Assembly: GCF_001611675.1 (NCBI RefSeq)
Contig: NZ_CP014766.1
Span: forward strand, 4,340,001 to 4,404,000
From: Pontibacter akesuensis
GTDB lineage: Bacteria; Bacteroidota; Bacteroidia; Cytophagales; Hymenobacteraceae
Reading direction: 5' to 3'
DNA: 64,000 nucleotides
Each line of letters opens with the position of its first letter. The first letter of the stretch is position 1. Made by a program: the position numbers and the translations under genes. Shown piece by piece: positions 33,964 to 42,543 of the stretch. Under the pieces are notes generated by a model. It worked only from the letters and a program-made list of their open reading frames with translations. It made no database searches and was not told where the DNA came from.

Positions 33964-34008
33964 ATATCAAAAGAGCCAGCCCTTTATTAAGGCTGGCTCT
34001 TTTGATAT
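33964..34008. terminator. Bidirectional terminator with 18-bp perfect stem
   Basis: ATATCAAAAGAGCCAGCC (33964-33981) is exactly complementary to 33991-34008, with loop CTTTATTAA. It lies between the convergent DUF2062 and OmpA-family genes and has A/T runs on both sides. Confidence 0.85.
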
Positions 34009-34025
34009 AGTTTTGAGCAAAAAAA

Positions 34026-34904
34026 TCAGGTAGTCTCCAGTATCTGGAAGAGTTCATCCAGCTTTGGCGTAAGTATGATCTCGGTACGGCGGTTTTTCTG
34101 ACGTGCCTCCTTGCTTTTCGCATCATCCAGCGGCACATACTTAGAGCGGCCAGATGGCGTAACGCGGGTAGGGTCTACACCTGCATTTGCAAGTATACGC
34201 GTGATCTCAGTGGCGCGTAAAACGCTTAGGTCCCAGTTATCCTGCATGCCCACGGTGCCTTTGGCAATCGGAACATCATCGGTATGGCCTTCTACCACCA
34301 CGTTCACATCTTGCTGCTCCTTCAGTACGGCAGCCAGTTTGCGCAGTGCTTCAACACCCTTCGGGTCTACTTTGGTTGAGCCTGAGTTGAAGAGCAGCTG
34401 CTCGGCTAGCGATACGTACACTTTGCCATTTCGCACATTCACCGTCAGGTCTTTGTCGTTAAAGCCAAGGAGTGCGTTGCTTACCCTGTTGCGCAGGTTG
34501 GCCACGGCTTTTTCTTTCTCGTCCAGAATGCGCTGCAGCTCAGCCAGGCGCGCCTCCCGTGCTTTCAGGTCGGCATTCAGGCGCTCGATCTGAGATTTGC
34601 TCATGTTCAGGTTTTCGCCCAGGGTTTTGCCTTCCTTCAGCGCCTGAGCCAGGCTCTCCTCGTACTCGCGCTTTTGCTGCTCCAGTTTTGCACGCTCGCT
34701 CTCCAGGCTGGCTTTGGCCTCTTCCAAAGAAGCTTTCTGCTGCTCCAGTGTCGACTTGTCCTGTTCCAGACCAGCTTTGTCCATTTCAAGCGCATTTTTG
34801 CGCGCCATCAGATCTTCGTATTTTTTCTTGGATACCACGCAGGAAGAAAGCGTCACAGAACCCGCCAGCAGCAGCATGGAGGCCCTTAGTAGTTGTTTTT
34901 TCAT
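34026..34904 (-). CDS. OmpA family lipoprotein with coiled coil
   Basis: A 292-residue envelope protein. Signal peptide with lipobox (VTLSSC, cysteine near 22), then a charged coiled coil (about 30-135) with repeated LEQQK/LEEAK heptads, and a C-terminal OmpA/MotB peptidoglycan-binding domain (about 150-285) with LLFNSGSTKVDP, VEGHTDDVPI, NWDLSVLRA and SGRSKYVP. It likely links the outer membrane to peptidoglycan. A -7 element lies upstream. Confidence 0.93.
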   Translation of the reverse strand: MKKQLLRASMLLLAGSVTLSSCVVSKKKYEDLMARKNALEMDKAGLEQDKSTLEQQKASLEEAKASLESERAKLEQQKREYEESLAQALKEGKTLGENLNMSKSQIERLNADLKAREARLAELQRILDEKEKAVANLRNRVSNALLGFNDKDLTVNVRNGKVYVSLAEQLLFNSGSTKVDPKGVEALRKLAAVLKEQQDVNVVVEGHTDDVPIAKGTVGMQDNWDLSVLRATEITRILANAGVDPTRVTPSGRSKYVPLDDAKSKEARQKNRRTEIILTPKLDELFQILETT

Positions 34905-34938
34905 ATCAATGAGCTAAAAGTGTTCGATGGGTATAAAG

Positions 34939-34946
34939 CAAATATA
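34939..34946 (-). promoter_or_regulatory. -7 promoter element of the OmpA-family gene
   Basis: On the minus strand TATATTTG, an exact TAnnTTTG match, 35 bp before the ATG at 34904. Confidence 0.5.
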
Positions 34947-35123
34947 GCGAAAACCTTAGAGCAAGCCAGTGCTTTTTTTCCTGTTTTACATCCATCTACA
35001 AAGCCAGCAAAACCTCTTTAAAACTTCTAATTTTAGATTAGATTTTGCCTTGGTCTCTTTCAGCTCATGCTGATTCTTGCTGCAAGAGAGGAGTTGTGCT
35101 AGGGTATGTAGTTTCTAACCCTA

Positions 35124-35963
35124 CTATCTCTGTTTCTCTGATTGTGCAGTTGCTGCTTCCCAGCCGATCATGGCCATTTTGCGTTCACTGCCCCAGCGGT
35201 ACTCGCCAATGCCACCCACGCTTCGGATGACCCGGTGGCACGGAATTAGAAAAGCGATGGGGTTACTGCCTATTGCCGTGCCCACAGCCCGGCTGGCACT
35301 TGGCTGCTCAATTGATTTTGCCAGTTGCCCATATGTGCTCAGGTGTGCCTCCGGAATGCGCAGCAGCGCTTCCCATACTTTCAATTGGAAGGGAGTGCCA
35401 CTTAAGTGAAGTTTGATTTTGCCCGCAGCGGGAGTTAGGCTTTGCTGCCAGAAGGCCGTCACCTGCAGGTGCAGTTCAACTTGTTCAGGCACAAGCAGGG
35501 CATTTGTCCAGCTCTGCTGCAGTTCCTGCACAGCGGTTTCCTCCTGCTGGTAAAAATGAAGGTAGCAGATTCCTTTTGCTGTGGAGGCCACAATATATTT
35601 CCCGAACTGGCAGGTGCCGAAAGAATATTTTAGAACCAGCGCTTCCCCCTGGTTTTTAAATTCACCCGGTGTTACGCCCTCTATACTAACGAAAAGATCG
35701 TGGAGCCGGCTGCTGCCGGAGAGGCCGGTGGAGAGCGCTGCATCCAGCACTGAGGCACTTTGCGCAAGCACGGCCTTGGCATGGTGCAGCGTGAGGAACT
35801 GCAGAAATTTTTTAGGGCTCACACCCGCCCACTCGGCAAACACCCGCTGGAAATGCTGCGGGCTTAGGTGAACGTGCGCTGCTACTTCCTCCAACTCCGG
35901 CTGCTGGCGGGCGTTTTCGCGAAGATATGTCAGGGCGTTGGCGATGGTCTCATAGTGGTTCAT
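35124..35963 (-). CDS. Ada-like protein: AraC-type HTH fused to O6-methylguanine-DNA methyltransferase
   Basis: A 279-residue bifunctional protein. Residues about 8-105 form an AraC-type helix-turn-helix domain (LEEVAAHVHLSPQHFQRVFAEW, shown in part, and SRLHDLFVSIEGVTPGEF). Residues about 110-270 are a suicide alkyltransferase with GTPFQLKVWEALLRIPE, ASRAVGTAIGSNPIAFLIPCHRVI (acceptor cysteine at residue 242 in PCHRV) and GIGEYRWGSERK. The zinc-bound N-terminal domain of E. coli Ada, whose Cys38 senses methylphosphotriesters, is missing. DNA repair is therefore expected, but the inducing signal must differ. Monocistronic. Confidence 0.93.
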   Translation of the reverse strand: MNHYETIANALTYLRENARQQPELEEVAAHVHLSPQHFQRVFAEWAGVSPKKFLQFLTLHHAKAVLAQSASVLDAALSTGLSGSSRLHDLFVSIEGVTPGEFKNQGEALVLKYSFGTCQFGKYIVASTAKGICYLHFYQQEETAVQELQQSWTNALLVPEQVELHLQVTAFWQQSLTPAAGKIKLHLSGTPFQLKVWEALLRIPEAHLSTYGQLAKSIEQPSASRAVGTAIGSNPIAFLIPCHRVIRSVGGIGEYRWGSERKMAMIGWEAATAQSEKQR

Positions 35964-36034
35964 GGCAGCAAGTTCCTAAATGCAGCCCAACCTATCAACC
36001 CGATTCTTGCGGAATTTATACTTGATTCAAACAA

Positions 36035-36070
36035 AAATCCCCTGCCGGTGAAGGGCAGGGGATTTGATTT
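36035..36070 (-). terminator. Terminator of the first TPR gene
   Basis: AAATCCCCTGCC pairs exactly with GGCAGGGGATTT (loop of 7); on the minus strand the stem runs into TTTTTG. It starts right at the stop codon of the gene at 36071. Confidence 0.75.
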
Positions 36071-36802
36071 CTAATTGCTCGAACTTTCTGTTTGCAACAT
36101 GTCAGCGTCGGCTTGTTTAAAGAAGCCCTGCGGGTCGGGCATCTGCGCCGCCAGCTCCATCACGAAGCCATAGTCGATCTGCGTCATGTTGATGTTCCGG
36201 CTCTTGTGCAGGTAATCCCACGCCTCTGCATACTTCTTTTCATAGTACTTCACCAGCGACAGGTTGTACAGCGCATAGGCATTGCCAGCATCCAGCGTTG
36301 TGGCCGTGGAAAGGTACTCAGCAGCCTTCTTCAGGTTTTTCTTCTTTTTCTTTTCCTTGTACAGCGCCAGGTAAGCGCTGGAGGCATCAGACAGGAGCAG
36401 GGAGTTCTTTGCGTTCAGCGCCAGCGCTTTTTCATAGAAACCCACAGCCTCCTCGTTGCTTCCCTTTGCAGCCGTTACCAGGCCAAAGGCCCAGTAGGTG
36501 TTTTGGTTGTCCGGGTTCAGGAGCCAGGCCAGGTTAAAACGGTACATGGCCGTGTCCGTTTGCCCCTCGTTCAGGTATTCCCAGCCGCGCTCCATAAAGA
36601 AGTTGCTGGCTTCCCGGCGGTCCCCGAAGTTTTTGTCGCAGCTTGTCAGGAACTTCTCGTCCTTCATTTGCTCGGCTTCGGTTTTCTGGGTTCCACCGAA
36701 CATAGGCATCACCTTTGTGCTCACTACTGCTTTTTGCTCCTGTGCAAAACTTAGGGTGGCGGCGCAACAGCAGGCAACTGCGGCTAAGAGTATCTTTTTC
36801 AT
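36071..36802 (-). CDS. Exported TPR-repeat protein
   Basis: A 243-residue protein with a cleavable signal peptide (ending ATLSFAQ). It consists of tetratricopeptide-like helical hairpins: ERGWEYLNEGQTDTAMYRFN, LLNPDNQNTYWAFGL, YEKALALNAKNSLLL, YLSTATTLDAGNAYALYNLS and YYEKKYAEAWDYLHKS. A run of lysines (KEKKKKKNLKK) interrupts one helix. It closely parallels the next gene (36907-37635) in order and wording of motifs, indicating tandem duplication. It is probably a periplasmic scaffold; no function is evident. Confidence 0.85.
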   Translation of the reverse strand: MKKILLAAVACCCAATLSFAQEQKAVVSTKVMPMFGGTQKTEAEQMKDEKFLTSCDKNFGDRREASNFFMERGWEYLNEGQTDTAMYRFNLAWLLNPDNQNTYWAFGLVTAAKGSNEEAVGFYEKALALNAKNSLLLSDASSAYLALYKEKKKKKNLKKAAEYLSTATTLDAGNAYALYNLSLVKYYEKKYAEAWDYLHKSRNINMTQIDYGFVMELAAQMPDPQGFFKQADADMLQTESSSN

Positions 36803-36906
36803 AATGCGTTATTGTTCCAATTTATTCAGGCTGCATCACCTGATTTGTGCACGTAGACTTATGGTTACTGCATCTAAATATAAGGCGGTGGATTTATACT
36901 TGCAAG

Positions 36907-37635
36907 CTATTGTGTTTTCTCCGACGCATATACGCCTTTGGGGTCCTGCTCTTTCTGCAGCAGCACTGCTATAAATTGCTTGTCTTCCTTGGCTTTGTCC
37001 TCCTTGATGCTAGCATGCAGGTACTTCCAGGCAGTGGCGTAGTTACCCTGGTAGTAGTTGTTTACCGCTAGTTTGTAATACGTGTCGGCAGCTTGCTTAG
37101 GGTCCAGGTTAAGCGCCTGCTTCAGCAGCTTTTCGCTCTGTTGCAGGTCGGTTGGTTCGCTGCTCATGTAGTAGCGGGCCAAGTGTGCCGTAGCTACATC
37201 CGTAAGCAGGCGTGGGTTCTTTTTATCATTTGCCAGGGCTCTGTACAGTATGTACAAGGCTTTGTTATGCTGCTCCTGCCGACCATACACCAGTCCATAG
37301 CCCCAGTATACATCGTTGTTGGTGCTATCCATCAGCCAAGCCTGGTTAAACAGGATAGTGGCAGAGTCAAGTTTGTTCTCGTTGAAATTCCGCTGTGCCT
37401 GCAGCACATAATAGGCGCTGCCTAGTTTCCGGCTCTTGAACCGCTTCACATTGTCTTTGAGGAATTTCTGCTGCCTTGCCTTTGCCTCATTTGTCTTGGG
37501 GGCCATGGCAGGCACTACATCCTGCATCGTAAGCGGGTAGGGTGGCAGCTCCTGGTTTTCAGTGGCGGCACTCTGCGTGCTACAGCCACTCAATCCTATC
37601 AGCACTATACTTGTTGCTGCTATCCAATATCGCAT
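36907..37635 (-). CDS. TPR-repeat lipoprotein, paralogue of the neighbouring gene
   Basis: A 242-residue lipoprotein (signal peptide MRYWIAATSIVLIGLSGCST, lipobox LSGC). It has the same five-hairpin layout as its neighbour: ARFN-like FNQAWLMDSTNNDVYWGYGL, LYRALANDKKNPRLLTDVAT, LKQALNLDPKQAADTYYKLA, YYQGNYATAWKYLHAS, and the shared ending QDPKGVY (PDPQGFF in the partner). The two genes are 104 bp apart on the same strand. One is a lipoprotein and the other is periplasmic or secreted, so they may work at different places. Role unknown. Confidence 0.85.
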   Translation of the reverse strand: MRYWIAATSIVLIGLSGCSTQSAATENQELPPYPLTMQDVVPAMAPKTNEAKARQQKFLKDNVKRFKSRKLGSAYYVLQAQRNFNENKLDSATILFNQAWLMDSTNNDVYWGYGLVYGRQEQHNKALYILYRALANDKKNPRLLTDVATAHLARYYMSSEPTDLQQSEKLLKQALNLDPKQAADTYYKLAVNNYYQGNYATAWKYLHASIKEDKAKEDKQFIAVLLQKEQDPKGVYASEKTQ

Positions 37636-37778
37636 GCTTAACTTTACTTGATTTATGTTTCAACGCTGAAGTATAGCTTTTAGTGCAACTGCTCCATACT
37701 GCTAGCGCATCCTCCTAAAAAAGCAGAACTCGCTAAACTATAATACGACAATTGGCGTTTTTATTTAGACAAGTTTCG

Positions 37779-37786
37779 TATATTTG
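37779..37786 (+). promoter_or_regulatory. -7 promoter element of the Xre-RES pair
   Basis: TATATTTG, exact TAnnTTTG, 20 bp before the antitoxin ATG. A TTG at 37752-37754 could be the -33 element, with a long spacer of 24 bp. Confidence 0.55.
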
Positions 37787-37806
37787 AATGAATAGCACTA
37801 GCAACT

Positions 37807-38235
37807 ATGGCAGAGGCCCTAAAATTAGATAACAGCTTAACTTATAAGCTAATAGATGACAAGGATGTGTTTATGCTCATCAGCACGGTGCGTGAGGGCA
37901 TAAAGTATGCCTTGTTCCAAAGCATTGCCGATGTAATCCCGTTCAACCTAACGGACTGGTCAAATTTTCTGCACCTGTCAGAGCGCACCTTTCAGCGTTA
38001 CAAGAAGGAGAAGCGCACCTTTGATCCGCTGCACTCGGAAAAAATTCTGGAAATAACGCTGGTGTACAACAAGGGGATAGAGGTATTCGGTGACAAGCTG
38101 AACTTCGATGCTTGGCTTAACGCGAAAAACGTGGCCCTGGGCGGCGGCAAACCAAAGGAACTACTCGACAGCACTTTCGGCATCGGCCTGCTCCGGGACG
38201 AGCTGACGCGCATTGAACACGGCGTATTGGCATGA
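37807..38235 (+). CDS. Antitoxin of the Xre/MbcA/ParS type
   Basis: A 142-residue antitoxin with an Xre-like helix-turn-helix part (residues about 40-75, NLTDWSNFLHLSERTFQRYKK) and a C-terminal ParS/MbcA toxin-binding domain (DUF2384, about 85-142) with VFGDKLNFDAWLNAKNVALG, GKPKELLDSTFGIGLLRDEL and LTRIEHGVLA. The last residues normally cover the toxin active site. It overlaps the toxin gene by ATGA, so the two are translationally coupled, with antitoxin first. The complex probably represses its own promoter. Confidence 0.93.
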   Translation: MAEALKLDNSLTYKLIDDKDVFMLISTVREGIKYALFQSIADVIPFNLTDWSNFLHLSERTFQRYKKEKRTFDPLHSEKILEITLVYNKGIEVFGDKLNFDAWLNAKNVALGGGKPKELLDSTFGIGLLRDELTRIEHGVLA

Positions 38236-38696
38236 TCGTATTCCGCCTCAGCAGGGGACCGTACAAAAATGATTTATCAGGAAAAGGAGCGGAGCTGGCC
38301 GGTGGGCGCTGGAACAGCAAGGGCGTGGCCATGCTTTACACGAGCGAGTCTATAGCCCTGTGTACGGTGGAGATTGCTGTGCACATGCCGCTGGGCATCA
38401 TCCCTAAAGATTATTACCTCATCCGCATTGAAATACCCGAGGGAGCAAGTATAAACGAGCTGCCGGAAGCTGCCCTTCCACTTGATTGGAAGTCATTCCC
38501 CCATGCCAACAGCACCCAGGAACTGGGCGATGCGTTTGTGCAGCAGGCGGAGCACCTGGTGCTGAAAGTTCCTTCGGCCACCGTACAAGGCAACTTTAAC
38601 TATCTGCTCAACCCCCGTCATCCATATTTCCGCCAGGTGACTATTGTAGAAACAGCACTCTTTGAATTTGATAAGCGCCTTTTTGTGAAGGAATAA
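38232..38696 (+). CDS. RES-domain toxin (NAD-degrading family)
   Basis: A 154-residue RES-domain toxin. Known members degrade NAD+ or ADP-ribosylate a target, stopping growth. The three residues that name the fold are placed as expected: FRLSRGPY at the N-terminus, GGRWNSKGVAMLYTSESIAL for the R-W and Y-S segment, and the C-terminal region NYLLNPRHPYFRQVTIV. The conserved glutamate of the family is in the CTVEIAVHM helix. It begins inside the stop of the antitoxin (ATGA). The pair appears intact. Confidence 0.93.
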   Translation: MIVFRLSRGPYKNDLSGKGAELAGGRWNSKGVAMLYTSESIALCTVEIAVHMPLGIIPKDYYLIRIEIPEGASINELPEAALPLDWKSFPHANSTQELGDAFVQQAEHLVLKVPSATVQGNFNYLLNPRHPYFRQVTIVETALFEFDKRLFVKE

Positions 38697-38972
38697 GGCC
38701 GACTATTTGCATTAGCTGGGTTTAAACCAAATCTGACCGAAATGGATGTATAGCCATAACAGGTGCGCCTGGTGTGGCTGCCCTTTATACTTGCCAGGCA
38801 GCTTCTCTCCAGAACCATAGGTGAAAATGCCGCTTGTTCCACCTAAGCGTCTTAGTGCCTCCGGCTTATAATGTTGGTCTTCGAACTCGATATTGCTGCT
38901 TCACGACATGAACATAACACAAGCTTAAACAGCTCATGCTGGCGCTTTACGGCTAAAAAACTAATTTTGTGC

Positions 38973-40241
38973 ATGAAACAACTCGCCATTCTTTTTATCT
39001 CCTTTATACTTACTGTTCCTTCGGTAGCACAGGTAGATACCTTGCAGCATGTAGTGGAGGGGCGCCGGAACAGCCCAGAACAACAGCAAAAGCCTTATGT
39101 TATCATGATCTCGGCTGACGGGTTTCGCTATGATTATGCTGACAAGTATAACGCTTCAAACTTAAAGCATTTCCGGCAACAGGGCGTGGCCGCGGAGTCG
39201 ATGCTGCCTTCCTTTCCCTCTAAAACATTCCCAAACCACTATACGCTGGTAACGGGTATGTACCCGGCTTCGCACGGGCTGATTAATAACTACTTTTATG
39301 ATCCGCAGCGAAAGGAGTCGTATTCGATGCGCGACAGGGGAAAAGTGGAAGACGGCAGTTGGTATGGGGGAGTCCCCCTTTGGGTACTGGCCGAGCAACA
39401 GCAAATGCTGACGGCAAGCTTTTACTGGGTAGGATCGGAGGCCCCGGTGCAGGGCGTGCGGCCAACGTACTGGTATTCCTACAATGAGCAGATTCCTTTT
39501 GAAAGCCGGGTACAAACAGTGGTAGATTGGCTGGAGTTACCTGAAGAGAAACGCCCGCACCTAATTACGTTTTATATGCCCGAAGTAGATCATGCCGGCC
39601 ACCGGTATGGACCCGACGCACCCGAAACGCGGCAGGCAGTGCAGGAAATGGATGCGCAGTTAAAGCAACTGACAGATGCTGTGGCCGAGACTGGTTTGCC
39701 GGTAAACTATATATTCGTGTCTGACCACGGAATGACTCAGATAGACACAGACAGTACCTTGCCAATGCCCGCCGCGATAGACACTGCCAACTACTGGGTA
39801 TCGGGTGGCGGCATGGTAGTAGAGCTGCATGCAAAAGAGCAGAGTAAGCGCGCCATTAAACGCTCGTATAAGCAACTGAAGCAGGAGGCAAACGGAGCCT
39901 ACCATGTATACACCCGAAACAACCTGCCCAGGCACCTGCACTACGGCAGGAAGGACGATGCCTTCAGACGAGTGGGCGATATCCTGTTGCTGACGGATGC
40001 ACCAAAGGTTTTCCATTTCGGAACGCGCACGCCATCGCCAGGCACGCATGGTTACGACCCGGTAGCTGTTAAAGACATGCACGCCACTTTCTACGCCTGG
40101 GGACCTGCCTTTAAAGAAGGGTTGAAGATTCCGGCATTCCAGAACATACACGTGTACCCGGTAGTAACAGAGTTGTTGGGCCTGCCTTACAAGCACAAAA
40201 TTGATGGCAATAAAAGCGTTGCGGAGCAAGTACTTGATTAG
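38973..40241 (+). CDS. Ectonucleotide pyrophosphatase/phosphodiesterase family protein
   Basis: A 422-residue exported phosphodiesterase of the alkaline-phosphatase superfamily. Signal peptide MKQLAILFISFILTVPSVAQ. Metal ligands and nucleophile: ISADGFRYDY (Asp), PSFPSKTFPNHYTLVTGMYP (nucleophilic threonine after the Lys), MPEVDHAGHRYGP (Asp and His), VSDHGM (Asp-His) and GTHGYDP (His). It likely hydrolyses nucleotides or phosphodiesters in the periplasm. The ATG at 38973 gives the signal peptide. A TAATTTTG at 38962-38969 is too close to act for this start unless the message is nearly leaderless. Confidence 0.93.
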   Translation: MKQLAILFISFILTVPSVAQVDTLQHVVEGRRNSPEQQQKPYVIMISADGFRYDYADKYNASNLKHFRQQGVAAESMLPSFPSKTFPNHYTLVTGMYPASHGLINNYFYDPQRKESYSMRDRGKVEDGSWYGGVPLWVLAEQQQMLTASFYWVGSEAPVQGVRPTYWYSYNEQIPFESRVQTVVDWLELPEEKRPHLITFYMPEVDHAGHRYGPDAPETRQAVQEMDAQLKQLTDAVAETGLPVNYIFVSDHGMTQIDTDSTLPMPAAIDTANYWVSGGGMVVELHAKEQSKRAIKRSYKQLKQEANGAYHVYTRNNLPRHLHYGRKDDAFRRVGDILLLTDAPKVFHFGTRTPSPGTHGYDPVAVKDMHATFYAWGPAFKEGLKIPAFQNIHVYPVVTELLGLPYKHKIDGNKSVAEQVLD

Positions 40242-40245
40242 CTTT

Positions 40246-40300
40246 CCTACAAATAAAAAGGAGCCACTGCATTGTGCAGTGGCTCCTTTTTATTTGTAGG
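40246..40300. terminator. Bidirectional terminator with 26-bp perfect stem
   Basis: CCTACAAATAAAAAGGAGCC... (40246-40271) is exactly complementary to 40275-40300, with a 3-nt loop TTG. It carries A-rich and T-rich flanks within the stem and lies between convergent genes. Confidence 0.85.
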
Positions 40301-40314
40301 ATCAAAGATTGTTC

Positions 40315-40935
40315 TTAGTTATTTCTTCCAGGCAAATATATCTGCAGGCCGACTGCCAGAGAAAGTCCGGTTTCAGCGTTGCCTGTTTCAATATTAGCGC
40401 TGCTTCGAATTAAGTTTACCGTTCCTTCCAGTGCCACGTTAGAGGCTACGAAGTGTGCATAACCTGCACGCAAACCATATACTCTGGAAAAGAAAGCATC
40501 CCCTTCGCTGTCTTCCTCTGAGCTACCGGCTAAACCAAGTACAGCCTCACCAAACCAACGATGTGTTGGTGCAGCTCCCTCAGGAAAATAATAGCGAACA
40601 AAAGGCACTAAGCCATATCGCCAGGATTCGCCACCGTCATAGATAGACAGACCGAGCTGCGCTTCCGCACCTATTACAGCATTATCGCTGATGAAGTAAC
40701 CGGCTCGTGGCCCAACGTCAAAAGTAAAGGTTTCGGACTTAAAATTGTGACCAATATTACCGATGCTAGCACCAACCAGCCAGTTCCCTTTCTTTACAGC
40801 TTCGCTGGCAACAGGAGCAGTTGTCTGTGGTCTGCGATCCAGCACTTCATCAGTGATCTGGGCTGAGGCTCCAAAACTTATGATCGAAAATAGTGTCGAA
40901 AGTAAAAATATATTTTTCATAGTCTTCATTTTCAT
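40315..40935 (-). CDS. Small outer-membrane beta-barrel protein
   Basis: A 206-residue protein with signal peptide (NIFLLSTLFSIISFGASA) and an eight-strand-type barrel: GNWLVGASIGNIGHNF, FDVGPRAGYFISDNAVIGAEAQ, VPFVRYYFPEG, WFGEAVLGLAG, VYGLRAGYAHFVASNVALEG and a last strand GLSLAVGLQIYLPGRNN. Members of this group are porin-like or structural. Three close ATG codons (40935, 40929, 40920) could serve as start. Convergent with the phosphodiesterase. Confidence 0.85.
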   Translation of the reverse strand: MKMKTMKNIFLLSTLFSIISFGASAQITDEVLDRRPQTTAPVASEAVKKGNWLVGASIGNIGHNFKSETFTFDVGPRAGYFISDNAVIGAEAQLGLSIYDGGESWRYGLVPFVRYYFPEGAAPTHRWFGEAVLGLAGSSEEDSEGDAFFSRVYGLRAGYAHFVASNVALEGTVNLIRSSANIETGNAETGLSLAVGLQIYLPGRNN

Positions 40936-41154
40936 AGAGTTGTGAATAGTTAAATAGTAAATAATCAACTTAATGTATACTATTTTAACGGGTTAATCCC
41001 CCCTTTGTTTTCAAATATGTATAAATGAACACTTGAAAATATGTTTTTGCATAACTGATCGGATACCTGATGGAGGCAACAATTCGAAATTTTTATTTTA
41101 TGTGAATAATCAAATTGTTGTGTCAAGGCAGGATAGGCAGCAAGGATATGTTGC

Positions 41155-42543
41155 TCATAAAGTGTAAGTTTTATCCATGGCTGCGATCTCAACTGGCCAC
41201 TTAAACTGCCCCTTAATTTTAGTCCTTAGCGCCTCAGCGGCTTCCGGCTCTCCATGGTTTAGAAACACCTGCTTAGAAGCCCGCAGGAGGCCTAACCACC
41301 AAAGCAGGTCTTCCTGGTCGCCGTGGGCCGACAGCGAACCGATCTGGCTGACCTGGGCCTCTACTTTATACTTTTCACCGTCTATTTTGATAAAAGGTGC
41401 GCCACTGGCCAGCTGCTGCCCACGCGTTCCGGTTGCCTGATGCCCTACGAGCAGCACCGTGTTTTTAGCGTCGCCAACCAACTGTTTCAGGTAGTAGAGC
41501 ACCCGTCCTCCCGTCACCATGCCGCTGCCCGCAATAATTATTTTTTGCTTCGGCCCATCGGCATGCAGCACCCCCAGCGTTTCCTGATACTCCTGGATGA
41601 TGTGCACGTTCTTTGTCAGCTTCTCTGTTTCAGATTCGGTGAGGTTGTGCCAGCTGCTGTGGTCCTGGAACAGCCTGGTAATATCTATGCCCATGGGAGA
41701 GTCCAGGTAAACAGGAACGGACGGTATACTCTTTTCTTCCATCAAGTTGTGCAGCAGCACAATAATTTCCTGCGCCCGCTCCACGGCAAAGCTCGGAATC
41801 ACCAAAGTGCCGCCTTTATCAAATGTACTGTTAACCACCTCCTGCAGGGCCTGGTACGGCGAGAGCGCAAGATCATGCAGCTTATCTCCATAGGTGGATT
41901 CCAAGATGACGTAGTCTGCTTTTTTGGAACGTACGGGGGCATCAAGTATAAGCGGCGCGCGCTGCCCCACGTCTCCCGAAAAGAGGAAAATCTTTCCATT
42001 CACCTCTAACTCTATGGAGGCTGAGCCAAGGATGTGGCCGCTTTTCAGGAAACGAAATTTTACCCTATTGCCTAGCTCTACCCATTCCTTGTCAGGATGT
42101 GTCTCAAACAGACTGATGGTTTTGTTGACGTGCTTCGTTTTGTAAAGCGGCTTACGCGGCTTTCTGGACTGGTCGCGTCTCTTATTCGCAGCGGCTGTAT
42201 CTTCTGCCTGAATTTTGGCACTGTCGTGCAGGATTACTTCAGCAATCTCTTTGGTGGGGTGGGTGGCGTAGATGGGTCCCTTGAAACCTTTCTTTACCAG
42301 CACAGGCAGGTAGCCGGTGTGGTCGAGGTGGCCGTGCGTGACAAGTATAGCATCAAGCTCTGAGGGGGCAAAGGGCAGCTTATCAAGCTTGTTCAGTTTA
42401 CGCTCTGATTTGCCTCCCTGGAACAGGCCGCAGTCAATTAAAATTTTATACTTGTTCGTCTGAAGGTATGTTTTAGATCCTGTTACTGTGCCTGCTGCTC
42501 CTAAAAACTGCAACTGCACCTGGTGGTTTTCGTTATGCGCCAT
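41155..42543 (-). CDS. Metallo-beta-lactamase fold, beta-CASP RNA hydrolase family
   Basis: A 462-residue nuclease-type hydrolase of the CPSF73/RNase J-like (YSH1) group. The zinc-binding motif HGHLDH is at residues 70-75; the LKSGHILGSAS block gives the third histidine, and FLFSGDVG the aspartate. The beta-CASP insert carries VYLDSPMG, IAGSGMVTGGRVLYYL and SLSAHGDQEDLLWW (motifs A-C region), ending in NHGEPEAAEALRTKI. It would cleave RNA in the cytoplasm. The ATG at 42543 (MAHNENHQVQ) fits the family start. Confidence 0.93.
   Translation of the reverse strand: MAHNENHQVQLQFLGAAGTVTGSKTYLQTNKYKILIDCGLFQGGKSERKLNKLDKLPFAPSELDAILVTHGHLDHTGYLPVLVKKGFKGPIYATHPTKEIAEVILHDSAKIQAEDTAAANKRRDQSRKPRKPLYKTKHVNKTISLFETHPDKEWVELGNRVKFRFLKSGHILGSASIELEVNGKIFLFSGDVGQRAPLILDAPVRSKKADYVILESTYGDKLHDLALSPYQALQEVVNSTFDKGGTLVIPSFAVERAQEIIVLLHNLMEEKSIPSVPVYLDSPMGIDITRLFQDHSSWHNLTESETEKLTKNVHIIQEYQETLGVLHADGPKQKIIIAGSGMVTGGRVLYYLKQLVGDAKNTVLLVGHQATGTRGQQLASGAPFIKIDGEKYKVEAQVSQIGSLSAHGDQEDLLWWLGLLRASKQVFLNHGEPEAAEALRTKIKGQFKWPVEIAAMDKTYTL

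Noticed and set aside
38962..38969. TAATTTTG as promoter of the phosphodiesterase gene
   Set aside because: It ends 4 bp before the chosen ATG, and no -33 TTG is at the right distance.
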